Below are positions 31,744 to 39,209 of a stretch of 54,907 nucleotides of DNA, piece by piece. The notes under the pieces were generated by a model. It saw only the letters and a program-made list of their open reading frames with translations. It did no database searches and was not told where the DNA came from. The position numbers and the translations under genes were made by a program. Location of the stretch: assembly GCA_019456195.1 (NCBI GenBank), contig VRUK01000029.1:1-54907 (forward strand). Reading direction: 5' to 3'. How positions within the stretch are numbered: the first letter of the stretch is position 1; each line of letters begins with the position of its first letter. The stretch comes from Planctomycetota bacterium. GTDB lineage: Bacteria; Planctomycetota; Phycisphaerae; Sedimentisphaerales; Anaerobacaceae.

Positions 31744-32178
31744 ATGACAAAATCTTATGTAATTGATGATGACCTTTTGATGCGAGATGCGGGGCAAATC
31801 ACGTCATCCGCAGCTTCGCAGGTTGCGAGCGCCGATAAAATTATCGACATGGGTGATGGCTTTGTGGAAGGGGTTGTTATAGTCGATCCTTCAGAAATCG
31901 ACTTTACTGTCGCAGACGAGAAATATGACGTCGATTTGCAGCTTTCCAACGTTGCGGTAATGACAAGTGCCGTCGTTGTTAAATGTAGTTTAAAACTCGG
32001 GGATGCTCGGGACGGTATGAATGACGACACTACGGTTGACAAACGTAGAACGTTGGAATTCAACAATCGTGTTGCCGACACTACTTATCGGTATGCAAGG
32101 CTGTTCGAGATCATGAGCGGAACCGATCCGATTTTGGATTTTGTGGCGTATATGACAAAGAATCCTCAACGGACTTAA
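31744..32178 (+). CDS. Capsid cement/decoration protein (Bbp16-like)
   Basis: Small protein directly after the capsid gene, with strands such as FVEGVVIVDPSEIDFTVADEKYDVDLQLSNVAV that fit the Bbp16-like capsid cement proteins. The N-terminus MTKSYVIDDDLLMRDAGQITSSAASQ resembles that family. 144 aa is the usual length. The strong terminator at 32205 follows, so the capsid-operon message ends after this gene. Family name is from pattern and context only. Confidence 0.65.
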   Translation: MTKSYVIDDDLLMRDAGQITSSAASQVASADKIIDMGDGFVEGVVIVDPSEIDFTVADEKYDVDLQLSNVAVMTSAVVVKCSLKLGDARDGMNDDTTVDKRRTLEFNNRVADTTYRYARLFEIMSGTDPILDFVAYMTKNPQRT

Positions 32179-32204
32179 GTTTAGAAACCTTGTGCGTTGC
32201 GCCT

Positions 32205-32256
32205 ACTCAGGGGGAGACTCCTTCCCCCTTGTCCTCCCCCTGAGTTCCTTTTATTT
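32205..32256 (+). terminator. Rho-independent terminator after capsid genes
   Basis: A perfect 12-bp stem, ACTCAGGGGGAG (32205-32216) with CTCCCCCTGAGT (32234-32245), closes a 17-nt loop. The T-rich stretch TCCTTTTATTT follows. It is the clearest intrinsic terminator in the window and splits the head genes from the connector/tail genes, so the tail genes need their own promoter or partial read-through. Confidence 0.8.
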
Positions 32257-32310
32257 ATGTGTAAGTTTTAAGTTTTAGATTAACACGGACCCTATTTGAA
32301 AGGACACGCT

Positions 32311-32670
32311 ATGCCTAGTAAAGTGCCAGTTTACGATCAAGCCGGAAATGCTAAATTGCATTATGCGGTAGACGCGAAAGAATTGTTTAATCAGAAATCG
32401 AAGAACGGAGATAGTCTGTTCTTTCGTAACAATCCAACTAAGTCCAATAAAGAGATTAAAGAAGAAGTACGCGCCGACGATAAAAAAGAGGAAGCGTATA
32501 ATCAGGAATTGTTTGAAAGAATTTCTAGCAGTTACAGTGTTCCTGAGTTACGTGCATTTGCGGAACAGCTGGGAATGGAGAAGATCGAAGTACTTAAAAA
32601 ATCTGAATTAGTGGGCGAAATGATTAAACACGGATTCAATCCCTCTGCTGCCGCAGGAGTAGAAAAATAA
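32311..32670 (+). CDS. Hypothetical protein with SAP/HeH-like C-terminus (119 aa)
   Basis: ATG 32311 follows AAAGGA by 7 nt; an in-frame TTG at 32296 is less likely. The N-terminal part is polar. The C-terminal 45 residues (YSVPELRAFAEQLGMEKIEVLKKSELVGEMI) look like a two-helix SAP or HeH-type nucleic-acid binding motif. In many phages a protein with this end lies just downstream of the capsid genes. First gene after the terminator. Confidence 0.55.
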   Translation: MPSKVPVYDQAGNAKLHYAVDAKELFNQKSKNGDSLFFRNNPTKSNKEIKEEVRADDKKEEAYNQELFERISSSYSVPELRAFAEQLGMEKIEVLKKSELVGEMIKHGFNPSAAAGVEK

Positions 32671-32712
32671 TTGTAGTTCCCAGGATCTAATGTAACGGTC
32701 TAAAATTCCGGT

Positions 32713-32732
32713 GGGGTCCGGGGGTGGGTGGG
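32713..32732 (+). promoter_or_regulatory. Putative G-quadruplex next to a ribosome site
   Basis: Four guanine runs on the coding strand, GGGG, GGGGG, GGG and GGG, are separated by loops of 3, 1 and 1 nt. The tract ends 3 nt before the AGGAG (32735-32739) of the gene at 32746. A folded RNA quadruplex here would compete with ribosome access. No other tract of this kind was seen in the window. Confidence 0.55.
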
Positions 32733-32745
32733 TTAGGAGAAAATC

Positions 32746-32958
32746 ATGATAGAAATCATCGGCCCTATGGGCAGAATTGTTGTAACGGAGATCGATGCAG
32801 ACAGGCTGTTAAGGACACGTCTTTACAGGAGATTAGATAGCCCTCCTCCGCAGGATGGCCCTCGGCCTACAGACGGAGAGAAAGCTCGTGTCGTGCAGAC
32901 TTTCACTCGGACTGAAAACGAAGACGACGACCCAGAGGATGACAACGGAGATGAATAA
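32746..32958 (+). CDS. Hypothetical protein (70 aa)
   Basis: A 70-residue protein whose first 25 residues form a beta start (MIEIIGPMGRIVVTEIDADR). A proline-rich segment (SPPPQDGPRPTDG) and a very acidic tail (ENEDDDPEDDNGDE) follow. AGGAG lies 6 nt before the ATG and a G-rich tract just upstream. The stop overlaps the next ATG. Likely a structural accessory; no family recognised. Confidence 0.5.
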   Translation: MIEIIGPMGRIVVTEIDADRLLRTRLYRRLDSPPPQDGPRPTDGEKARVVQTFTRTENEDDDPEDDNGDE

Positions 32959-33491
32959 TGGCGGCGACCTTTGTCGTTGAGGATGGGACAGGCAAGACCG
33001 ATGCTAATAGCTATCTGTCCGAAAACGATGCCGACACGTATTTTGATAATTATGATCGTCAAGGCAATGTCGTTTTATGGGACGCGATAGCTGATAAAGA
33101 AGCTGCCCTTAGAGAGGCCACTCAATATCTCGATAACGAATATCGGGAACGTTGGGTGGGAACCAAGGGATCGGAAGATCAAGCACTGGCGTGGCCCCGT
33201 AGGGATGTTTTTGTTAGCGATGGATTCTTAATCGACAGCAATGTAATCCCACAAGAACTCAAAGACGCTTGCGCGGAACTTGCCCTGCGCACTGACACTA
33301 CTACTACACGCCTTTCTCCAGATATAACCGACCCAGGATCGATCCGCCGGACTAAAGATGAAGTTGGCCCGTTGAAAACTGAAATTGAATATTCTGGGGG
33401 CGGTAAAGGTCCTATCACAAATATCTTCCGAATTATCGAAGACCTACTAAGAAGCTTGGTTGTGCCGGATGGAACTTTGGAGCGTAGTTAA
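32958..33491 (+). CDS. Head-tail connector protein, DnaT-like family
   Basis: Matches the DnaT_2-type phage proteins by DANSYLSENDADTYFDNY near the N-terminus and LREATQYLDNEYRERWVGTKGSEDQALAWPRRDV in the middle. This family is usually found in the connector block between capsid and tail and is thought to be a head-tail adaptor, despite its historic ssDNA-binding name. 177 aa. Starts on the stop of the previous gene and ends on the start of the next. Confidence 0.72.
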   Translation: MAATFVVEDGTGKTDANSYLSENDADTYFDNYDRQGNVVLWDAIADKEAALREATQYLDNEYRERWVGTKGSEDQALAWPRRDVFVSDGFLIDSNVIPQELKDACAELALRTDTTTTRLSPDITDPGSIRRTKDEVGPLKTEIEYSGGGKGPITNIFRIIEDLLRSLVVPDGTLERS

Positions 33492-33859
33492 TGACAGCAC
33501 TCGATGATAAATTAGTTCCGGCAGCATTAGCACTAATTACTAAATTCGGAATTAGTGCGAATATTACAACGATAACTGGAAATACATACGACCCGACAAC
33601 AAGTTCAACAGCAGTTGGGACGCCTGTCGTAAACGCTGTTACGATTACCCCGTTAGTTCCGGCCGCTAATAAATTCATCGACGGTGATTTAGTAAAGGTG
33701 GGCGATGTTGAGAGTTTCATCGCAGGAATCGGGTTGGGCTTTACTCCTATCCCGGGATTGCTTGTCGAGGTTGGTTCAGACGATTGGAAAATAGTCCGCG
33801 TGGATACACTTAGTTCTGGTGATAGTGTGGCGGCGTATCAAATGTTTTTGAGGAAATAA
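33491..33859 (+). CDS. Head-tail connector/stopper-like protein (122 aa)
   Basis: Starts in a TAATG junction. The pattern ANITTITGNTYDPTTSST then PLVPAANKFIDGDLVKVGDVESFIAG fits a small beta-barrel head-closure protein. Position between the DnaT-like adaptor and the HK97 gp10-like protein supports stopper function. No close family can be named. It too ends in a TAATG junction. Confidence 0.6.
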   Translation: MTALDDKLVPAALALITKFGISANITTITGNTYDPTTSSTAVGTPVVNAVTITPLVPAANKFIDGDLVKVGDVESFIAGIGLGFTPIPGLLVEVGSDDWKIVRVDTLSSGDSVAAYQMFLRK

Positions 33860-34302
33860 TGGCTACGCGAATCGAAAGAGCCGTTAAGAAATTTAAAGCG
33901 GGTGCTGCTGAGTTTTCAAAAACGGTTGTTCCTGTGGAATTCGTTAGTTTTCAAAAGCTCGTAGCCTTCGATCTATTAGAAAGACTTGTTTTAAAGACCG
34001 CTGTCGATCTTGGCGGTGCACGAGGAAACTGGCAATTAACTATTGGAACGCCTGCCAGCGGAACTACAGGACGAGTAGGTGGTGGAGCAGAAGCGGAAGC
34101 TGATCGTGGAACTGAGGGAAAGGCGGGGGCGGATGCAATTAATGCGGCTTCTGCTGTGCTGGCGTCCCTGAAGCCTTTTCAAACGGTTTATATAACTAAT
34201 AATTTGAAATATATTGAACCACTTGAAAAGGGATCGAGTAGTCAATCACCCGAAGGAATGATTGCTGTTAGTCTGGAAGAAGTGAACTTAATTTTTGGGT
34301 AA
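33859..34302 (+). CDS. Tail completion/neck protein, HK97 gp10-like (147 aa)
   Basis: The helical N-terminus (AVKKFKAGAAEFSKTVVPVEFVSFQKLVAFDLLERLV), the GNWQLTIGTPASG middle and the C-terminal VYITNNLKYIEPLEKGSSSQSPEGMI are typical of gp10-like neck proteins, which join the stopper to the tail. 147 aa is normal. The upstream and downstream connector genes agree. Seven-nt gap or short overlap with the next gene. Confidence 0.75.
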   Translation: MATRIERAVKKFKAGAAEFSKTVVPVEFVSFQKLVAFDLLERLVLKTAVDLGGARGNWQLTIGTPASGTTGRVGGGAEAEADRGTEGKAGADAINAASAVLASLKPFQTVYITNNLKYIEPLEKGSSSQSPEGMIAVSLEEVNLIFG

Positions 34303-34306
34303 AGCA

Positions 34307-35404
34307 ATGCAACAGATATTACAAGGCGAAGCCGTAACCGACCGCAGGCGAATGTATATTTTTCTCGTTGATGTCTCCGGCGTCGCGCAGACAGGCGTTA
34401 CCGGAATCACTGTTACTGTATCTAAAAACGGTGGATCATTAAACGCAGCGGATAATAGTTTAATCGAGATCAGTAACGGATTTTATTATTATGAATTCAG
34501 CGCGGACGAAATCGATACACTTGGCACATTAGCAATACTTGTAGTGACGACCGAGGCCCTCGACTTTCCGGGGATGCTTATGGTTGTGCTGCGTGATTTG
34601 CATGTAAGCATTGTGGATCAAGTCTGGGATGAACGGCTTACTGGAATGACTCATAATGTTCCCACCTCCGCAGGTCGTAGATTACGACAGGTTGCTGGAG
34701 GTCTTATCCTACATGATGGAGTAGCACAGGCGGCGGCGTCTAATACAATGACTTTAGACGTCGGTGCCGATGCGAACGATGATTTTTATAATCACGCTAT
34801 TGTTAGGATAGTTGATGGTACGGGATCTGAACAAGAAAGAATTATCGTCGATTACAATGGCACAACAAAAATAGCGAAGGTTGCCCCACCGTGGATTGTT
34901 ATACCGAACTCGGCCTCTGACTTTGAACTTCTCCCGGGTGTTTCACATGCGGAGACGAATAGTAAGACTGTTAAAATCGGACTTTTACAGTCTGCAACAG
35001 CATCTACAGCGACACTTGATTCCTCTGCATCCTCGATAGATGAATTTTACACATGTGATGTTCTGGAAATCGATGCTGGGCTAGGAGAGGGGCAGGAAAA
35101 AATTATAACGGCATATAATGGGACGACAAAAGTTGTCACACTTTCATCGGACTGGATAGTAATCCCCGATGCTACGAGTGAATATATAGTTGAAGAGGCG
35201 TTGTCGGTCGTCCCGGAGGCGGAGCTTGCCAGGAAACTTATTAGTAATACTCGAAGGTTGCTTGCAAATGGTGATGAAGAAGTTCTAGATGATGATGAAA
35301 ATACAGTAATTAATATAAGGCGAATAACAGATAAAGGTGGCAAACCTGTTACGATTTTAACGGTAACTCCCGGAGTACCAACTTTACAAACAAAAACATT
35401 ATGA
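34307..35404 (+). CDS. Structural protein with repeated beta modules (365 aa)
   Basis: Two adjacent modules of about 75 residues repeat the pattern TMTLD...DDFYNHAIVRI...IIVDYNGTTKIAKV and TATLD...DEFYTCDVLEI...IITAYNGTTKVVTL, each closing on WIVIP. The N-terminal 100 residues are a separate beta domain. The C-terminus has a DDDENTVINIRRI strand. Such adaptor modules occur in phage tail and fibre proteins. ATG 34307 is preferred to TTG 34295; both lack a clear ribosome site. It ends 4 nt inside the next gene. Confidence 0.55.
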   Translation: MQQILQGEAVTDRRRMYIFLVDVSGVAQTGVTGITVTVSKNGGSLNAADNSLIEISNGFYYYEFSADEIDTLGTLAILVVTTEALDFPGMLMVVLRDLHVSIVDQVWDERLTGMTHNVPTSAGRRLRQVAGGLILHDGVAQAAASNTMTLDVGADANDDFYNHAIVRIVDGTGSEQERIIVDYNGTTKIAKVAPPWIVIPNSASDFELLPGVSHAETNSKTVKIGLLQSATASTATLDSSASSIDEFYTCDVLEIDAGLGEGQEKIITAYNGTTKVVTLSSDWIVIPDATSEYIVEEALSVVPEAELARKLISNTRRLLANGDEEVLDDDENTVINIRRITDKGGKPVTILTVTPGVPTLQTKTL

Positions 35405-35868
35405 GTTTAACACAAATAGGATTTCCATTAGCGATAAGATTTTTCACCCCGATAGGCTCGTTTAATACTTCGGTGGAAGATATTAATAACACGATTAGAA
35501 CCAGGTTTAAAGTAAATGTTTCGGACGTAAGGAGTTTAACCACTCACCACGATAACGCGCCGTTTACGATTCCCGCAACGGGTCTATGGTGCAGGTTCAG
35601 CGTTCTCCCAGGAGAATCGAAACAGGTTTCTCTCGGCAGAACGAAGCGGTATAGAATTCCAGGAGTTGCTATTGCGCAGTTATTCGATGATATAGAAATT
35701 GGAGATAAGAATATTATTGAAGAGGCCGATTTCATTCGAGAGGAATTTACAAGCGTTACAGACACCAGCGTTACTTTCAGATCTCCAACAATATCAAAGC
35801 CAAGTCTTGACGGTAAGAACTGGTCAATTAATGTAAACATTCCTTGGTTTGCTGATATTATAGGATAG
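35401..35868 (+). CDS. Tail terminator-like protein (155 aa)
   Basis: Probable tail terminator that caps the tail tube, based on size, place and pattern (NNTIRTRFKVN, HHDNAPFTIPATGLWCRFSV, FDDIEIGDKNIIEEADFIREEF), which resembles DUF4128-type terminators. The same fold-length pattern recurs at the C-terminus of the protein at 37512, residues about 425-562. It overlaps the preceding gene by 4 nt (ATGA). Confidence 0.65.
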   Translation: MSLTQIGFPLAIRFFTPIGSFNTSVEDINNTIRTRFKVNVSDVRSLTTHHDNAPFTIPATGLWCRFSVLPGESKQVSLGRTKRYRIPGVAIAQLFDDIEIGDKNIIEEADFIREEFTSVTDTSVTFRSPTISKPSLDGKNWSINVNIPWFADIIG

Positions 35869-35872
35869 GGTG

Positions 35873-36598
35873 ATGGCTCTCACTAAATCTCAAATACACT
35901 TAGCCAACGATTTAGAAGTGCTAAAAAGAGGCACTATCGTATGCGCCACAGGTGCTACGGGACCTACTGGTCCACCCGGAACATCTGTAGCTATCGAAAC
36001 GGATGGGACGCCACAATCGACTGCTGTTACCGTTCTAAATTTTATCACCGATGATTTTGCCTTGATTGAATCGCCGGCCGATGATTTTCAGGTTTCTCTC
36101 GCCGCAGAAATTCCACACACAGATTTTGCAGAAACTATCGGGGGCGCGTGGACGTTTAATGCAGTAGCAACTTTTGACGCTGGGATTAAACATGCTACCA
36201 AACTAGACTTTTTTATCGGCTCTACCGTTGAGATGGAACTTAGCCTGAATAGACTTCTCTTTAATAATGGGGCGGTTGATACCTCGTTGAGTTGGAGCGT
36301 TTCCGGTAAACTGGATTTTCTTGTTGGAGGCGGTCTGGAAATAGAGGTGCGGTCAAACTCACTTACATTCGTCCCCAGCGGGACCCGCCCTCGTTTAGAG
36401 TGGGGAACATCTGCTACTCTAAATATACAATCAGGCAGCACGACTCGCATCGGAATAAATACCACAGGGATGGGATTTTTCGCTGTGGCTCCAGTAGCAC
36501 GACCTACTGTTACAGGATCCCGTGGTGGGAATGCTGCGTTAGCGGATTTGTTGGTGGAGCTTGAGAATTTAGGTCTGATTATAGATAGCTCTTCATAG
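35873..36598 (+). CDS. Fibre-like protein with short collagen-type repeat (241 aa)
   Basis: The N-terminal 20 residues are helical, then GATGPTGPPGTS gives a short Gly-X-Y stretch of the sort that trimerises phage fibres. The remainder is beta-rich (TFNAVATFDAGIKHATKLDFFIG, LEWGTSATLNIQSGSTT) like fibre shafts. It ends in a helical trimer-type motif (AALADLLVELENLGLI), a common fibre tail. ATG 35873 is chosen; GTG 35870 is an alternative. Likely a side or head fibre. Confidence 0.65.
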   Translation: MALTKSQIHLANDLEVLKRGTIVCATGATGPTGPPGTSVAIETDGTPQSTAVTVLNFITDDFALIESPADDFQVSLAAEIPHTDFAETIGGAWTFNAVATFDAGIKHATKLDFFIGSTVEMELSLNRLLFNNGAVDTSLSWSVSGKLDFLVGGGLEIEVRSNSLTFVPSGTRPRLEWGTSATLNIQSGSTTRIGINTTGMGFFAVAPVARPTVTGSRGGNAALADLLVELENLGLIIDSSS

Positions 36599-36606
36599 GA
36601 GAGACA

Positions 36607-36867
36607 ATGGCAGATTTATGGGCGGTGGAAAATATTGATGTGGCTTTTGGTAATGGACAGGTTTCGGTTACGGCCGACATAGTATTGAACGACAACGTAT
36701 TAGATAAGGTGCATATACATTTTACAGAGGAAGGAGTCGATACGAGACGGGAAATTAAGAAGACCCTTATGAAGATGATCCAGCATGCGAAGAATGCAAA
36801 AGTCGAGGCGAGAGAGTTTTCAAACCGGAGGATCACCGAAACAGAACTGCAAGGGGGAATAGCATGA
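36607..36867 (+). CDS. Hypothetical protein (86 aa)
   Basis: AGGAGAGAC is the ribosome site. The first half has beta strands (AFGNGQVSVTADIVLNDNVLDKVHIHF); the second is a basic amphipathic helix (REIKKTLMKMIQHAKNAKVEAREF). The stop overlaps the next ATG. It lies among fibre and tail genes, which suggests a structural or assembly role. No family recognised. Confidence 0.5.
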   Translation: MADLWAVENIDVAFGNGQVSVTADIVLNDNVLDKVHIHFTEEGVDTRREIKKTLMKMIQHAKNAKVEAREFSNRRITETELQGGIA

Positions 36868-37163
36868 GATATGGCTTAGATATAATTATTCTACAATTCG
36901 ATGGAAAACAGTTAAACGACGTGGACGGCTCTACATTGACTTTGAAAAAAGTCTGTGTAAACGCGCTACTTGCTCAAGCTCCGGATCAGAACAAGATGAA
37001 AGGCGAGGAGAAGATCGAGAGGTATAACCTGGCTAAGCGGGTTCATGAGGCGGACGAAGGAATAACACTTACGCAAGAGGAATGCGTTTTAATCAAAGAG
37101 CAAGTGGCTACGCTTTACAATAACAATTTAGTAATTGGCAGGCTTTCGGAAGTTTTAAAATAA
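36864..37163 (+). CDS. Hypothetical small tail-region protein (99 aa)
   Basis: Begins inside the previous stop. The pattern STLTLKKVCVNALLAQAPDQNKMKGEEKIERYNLAKRVHEA, then EECVLIKEQVATLYNNNLVIGRLSEVL, occurs in small proteins encoded near tail genes in several siphoviruses, whose role is unknown. The helical protein has no membrane segment. The function cannot be named. Confidence 0.55.
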   Translation: MRYGLDIIILQFDGKQLNDVDGSTLTLKKVCVNALLAQAPDQNKMKGEEKIERYNLAKRVHEADEGITLTQEECVLIKEQVATLYNNNLVIGRLSEVLK

Positions 37164-37185
37164 AAAAGAATTTTAGGAATTCTAC

Positions 37186-37515
37186 ATGGATTATGAAATG
37201 GTGTGTGTGAGAAAGGGTGGAGGTTATAAGAACGGGGCTATCGTCTTTCTAAAAGAAAAGGGTCTTGTTACTTTTAGGATTGGAGACAGAAACCATCCTA
37301 ATTTACAGATTATAGTTCTGCACGAATCAGAATTACCAGCCGTTGTCAAAAATTTACCTCATAGAAAGCGAGAGAGCTTTTTAAAAGTTCATTTCCGATA
37401 TCTTAACAGGCATTTTGTGGTTAGGTCGAATGAGGAGTTAGTTAGACGTAATCCAAAACCGCTAGGTGGTGGTGTAACTCCGCAAGATTTGTTTAACTGG
37501 GAAAACGATAAATGA
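37186..37515 (+). CDS. Hypothetical protein (109 aa)
   Basis: The ATG follows a weak ribosome site (TTTAGGAATT). The protein is basic and alpha/beta, with a GGGYKNGAIVFLKEKGLVTFRIGD hairpin start. Its end overlaps the next gene by 4 nt. It sits between a small tail-region gene and the beta-helix protein. No family recognised. Confidence 0.45.
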   Translation: MDYEMVCVRKGGGYKNGAIVFLKEKGLVTFRIGDRNHPNLQIIVLHESELPAVVKNLPHRKRESFLKVHFRYLNRHFVVRSNEELVRRNPKPLGGGVTPQDLFNWENDK

Positions 37516-39200
37516 CAGATTATGCAGTTCCCGCAGACCATGCCACTATATCGATAGCCGAGGCTGTGATTCCAGAACCACCTCTGGAAGCACAACGTAT
37601 TATTGTAGATGGTGATGATGTGCAAGAATATGATGATAGTGTTATAATTGACGGCACTACATACACCGCTGCTAATAATCTAACTATAATGAAAAAGGTC
37701 GGGAGTATTTTACGACCGATGATCTACCCGTCCGCCGGGAGAGCAGTTCGTATTATAGATAAATTTGTTACTATACAGGATATGTCTTTACAAGCGAAAT
37801 CAGTCGATACTATTAATATAGGAGCGGAGTTCTCTAAAATTCATAGATGTTTAATAGGCGCACAGAATCTTGTCGTCGTCAGTGTAGGATATTCTGGATC
37901 GTCGGACGATGCAGAATTAATTAACTGTGTGGTAGGATATGGGCCTGCGGCTACAGGTTTAGTTTCGATTACTAACGATCTTTCTAGGATGAAAATCAAA
38001 AATAACTTTATACACGGTATGGGACCGTGGTCTGGCAGTGAACGTTCAATTTTTCTTGCCGGAGCTAATGTAGCAGACATTACACTTCAGAATAATGTCC
38101 TCGCGTTATTCCAGTCGCCCCAGATCACTCGTATACTAGACGCAACTCCTACGAATTTAGTAATGAATGGAAATCGTTATTTTGTTTCCAGAGATGTTGA
38201 AAGACTTGTGAAGATTGGAGCCGTAACGTACGCAGACCTCGCAGCGCTGCAAGCAGCAGGATTTGAACTTGATTCCCCACATGTTAGTGCATTCGACCAC
38301 TTTGGTGGAGGTATGTTACAAGCCGTTCGAGACCTTGGAATTGTGGATGCTGGGGTTTTAGATGATTACTTCGCAGAAAGTCGCGTCGGCACGATGGATA
38401 TCGGTCCCCGCACATATGAAATTTCAAGTATTGATACTACACCCCCTGTTTGGGATACGACTATAGGAATTCAAACCTTGGCCAGTATTAATAATGCTTT
38501 TATGCGGGCGACATGGGGTGTTGCTACCGATGCTGCGAGTATTACTAGCTATAACGTTTATGTCCGCGAAGGTTCGGCCCCGGATAGTTTCGGGAAAGCT
38601 TCTGTTTATTATTTATGTAATACTACCCTAACTACCCTTAATATCTTCACGCGCGCAGCAGGGGCGGTCCTGGGGGCTGGTAAGACGTTCTACGTGATCG
38701 TCAAGGCGACTGATGAATCTAATAATGAGGACGCAAACGTCGTATCGTTGAATGTGACGGTTGGATCATCCAATACATTTATAGAGGGGGTGGGGAATAC
38801 GATTCGTAGTCGATTTAAAACTCAGGTCACGGATACTGTCCTCGCAGACCTTGGTTTTAGTTTGCCTACTCATTACGATAATGCTCCGTTCACTCGACCG
38901 ACAGACGATACCAGATGGGTGCGTCATAAAATCGAATACGACGATGCTACGCAAGTTTCAATTGCCAAAACTTCGCGGCGCCACAGAATATTCGGTAATA
39001 TGATTGTTTCCATTTATATTCGTTTAGAAATCGGTGATAAAGAGTCGTCACAAATAGCTGATTACATTGCAAGTAAGTTCCGTTCCGTAACAGATTCCAG
39101 AGTTACCTTCAGAACTCCACAATATCAGCTTCGCGGTAGATTCGACAAAGAGTGGATTGTCGATATACGGTGCCCGTTTTATTCGGATACTTTTGCATAA
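37512..39200 (+). CDS. Beta-helix protein with C-terminal tail terminator-like domain
   Basis: 562 aa in three parts. Residues about 1-300 show repeated short strands and Asn-rich turns (ITLQNNVLALF, MKIKNNFIHGM) of a right-handed beta-helix, common in tailspikes. Residues about 310-415 resemble a fibronectin III domain (TPPVWDT, AFMRATWGVATDAASITSYNVYV, KTFYVIVKATDES). Residues about 425-562 (NTIRSRFKTQVTD, THYDNAPFTRP, IRLEIGDKESSQIADYIASKF, VTFRTP) repeat the pattern of the tail terminator at 35401. A virion protein is clear; its place on the particle is not. Overlaps upstream by 4 nt. Confidence 0.7.
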   Translation: MTDYAVPADHATISIAEAVIPEPPLEAQRIIVDGDDVQEYDDSVIIDGTTYTAANNLTIMKKVGSILRPMIYPSAGRAVRIIDKFVTIQDMSLQAKSVDTINIGAEFSKIHRCLIGAQNLVVVSVGYSGSSDDAELINCVVGYGPAATGLVSITNDLSRMKIKNNFIHGMGPWSGSERSIFLAGANVADITLQNNVLALFQSPQITRILDATPTNLVMNGNRYFVSRDVERLVKIGAVTYADLAALQAAGFELDSPHVSAFDHFGGGMLQAVRDLGIVDAGVLDDYFAESRVGTMDIGPRTYEISSIDTTPPVWDTTIGIQTLASINNAFMRATWGVATDAASITSYNVYVREGSAPDSFGKASVYYLCNTTLTTLNIFTRAAGAVLGAGKTFYVIVKATDESNNEDANVVSLNVTVGSSNTFIEGVGNTIRSRFKTQVTDTVLADLGFSLPTHYDNAPFTRPTDDTRWVRHKIEYDDATQVSIAKTSRRHRIFGNMIVSIYIRLEIGDKESSQIADYIASKFRSVTDSRVTFRTPQYQLRGRFDKEWIVDIRCPFYSDTFA

Positions 39201-39209
39201 GGAGAGATT

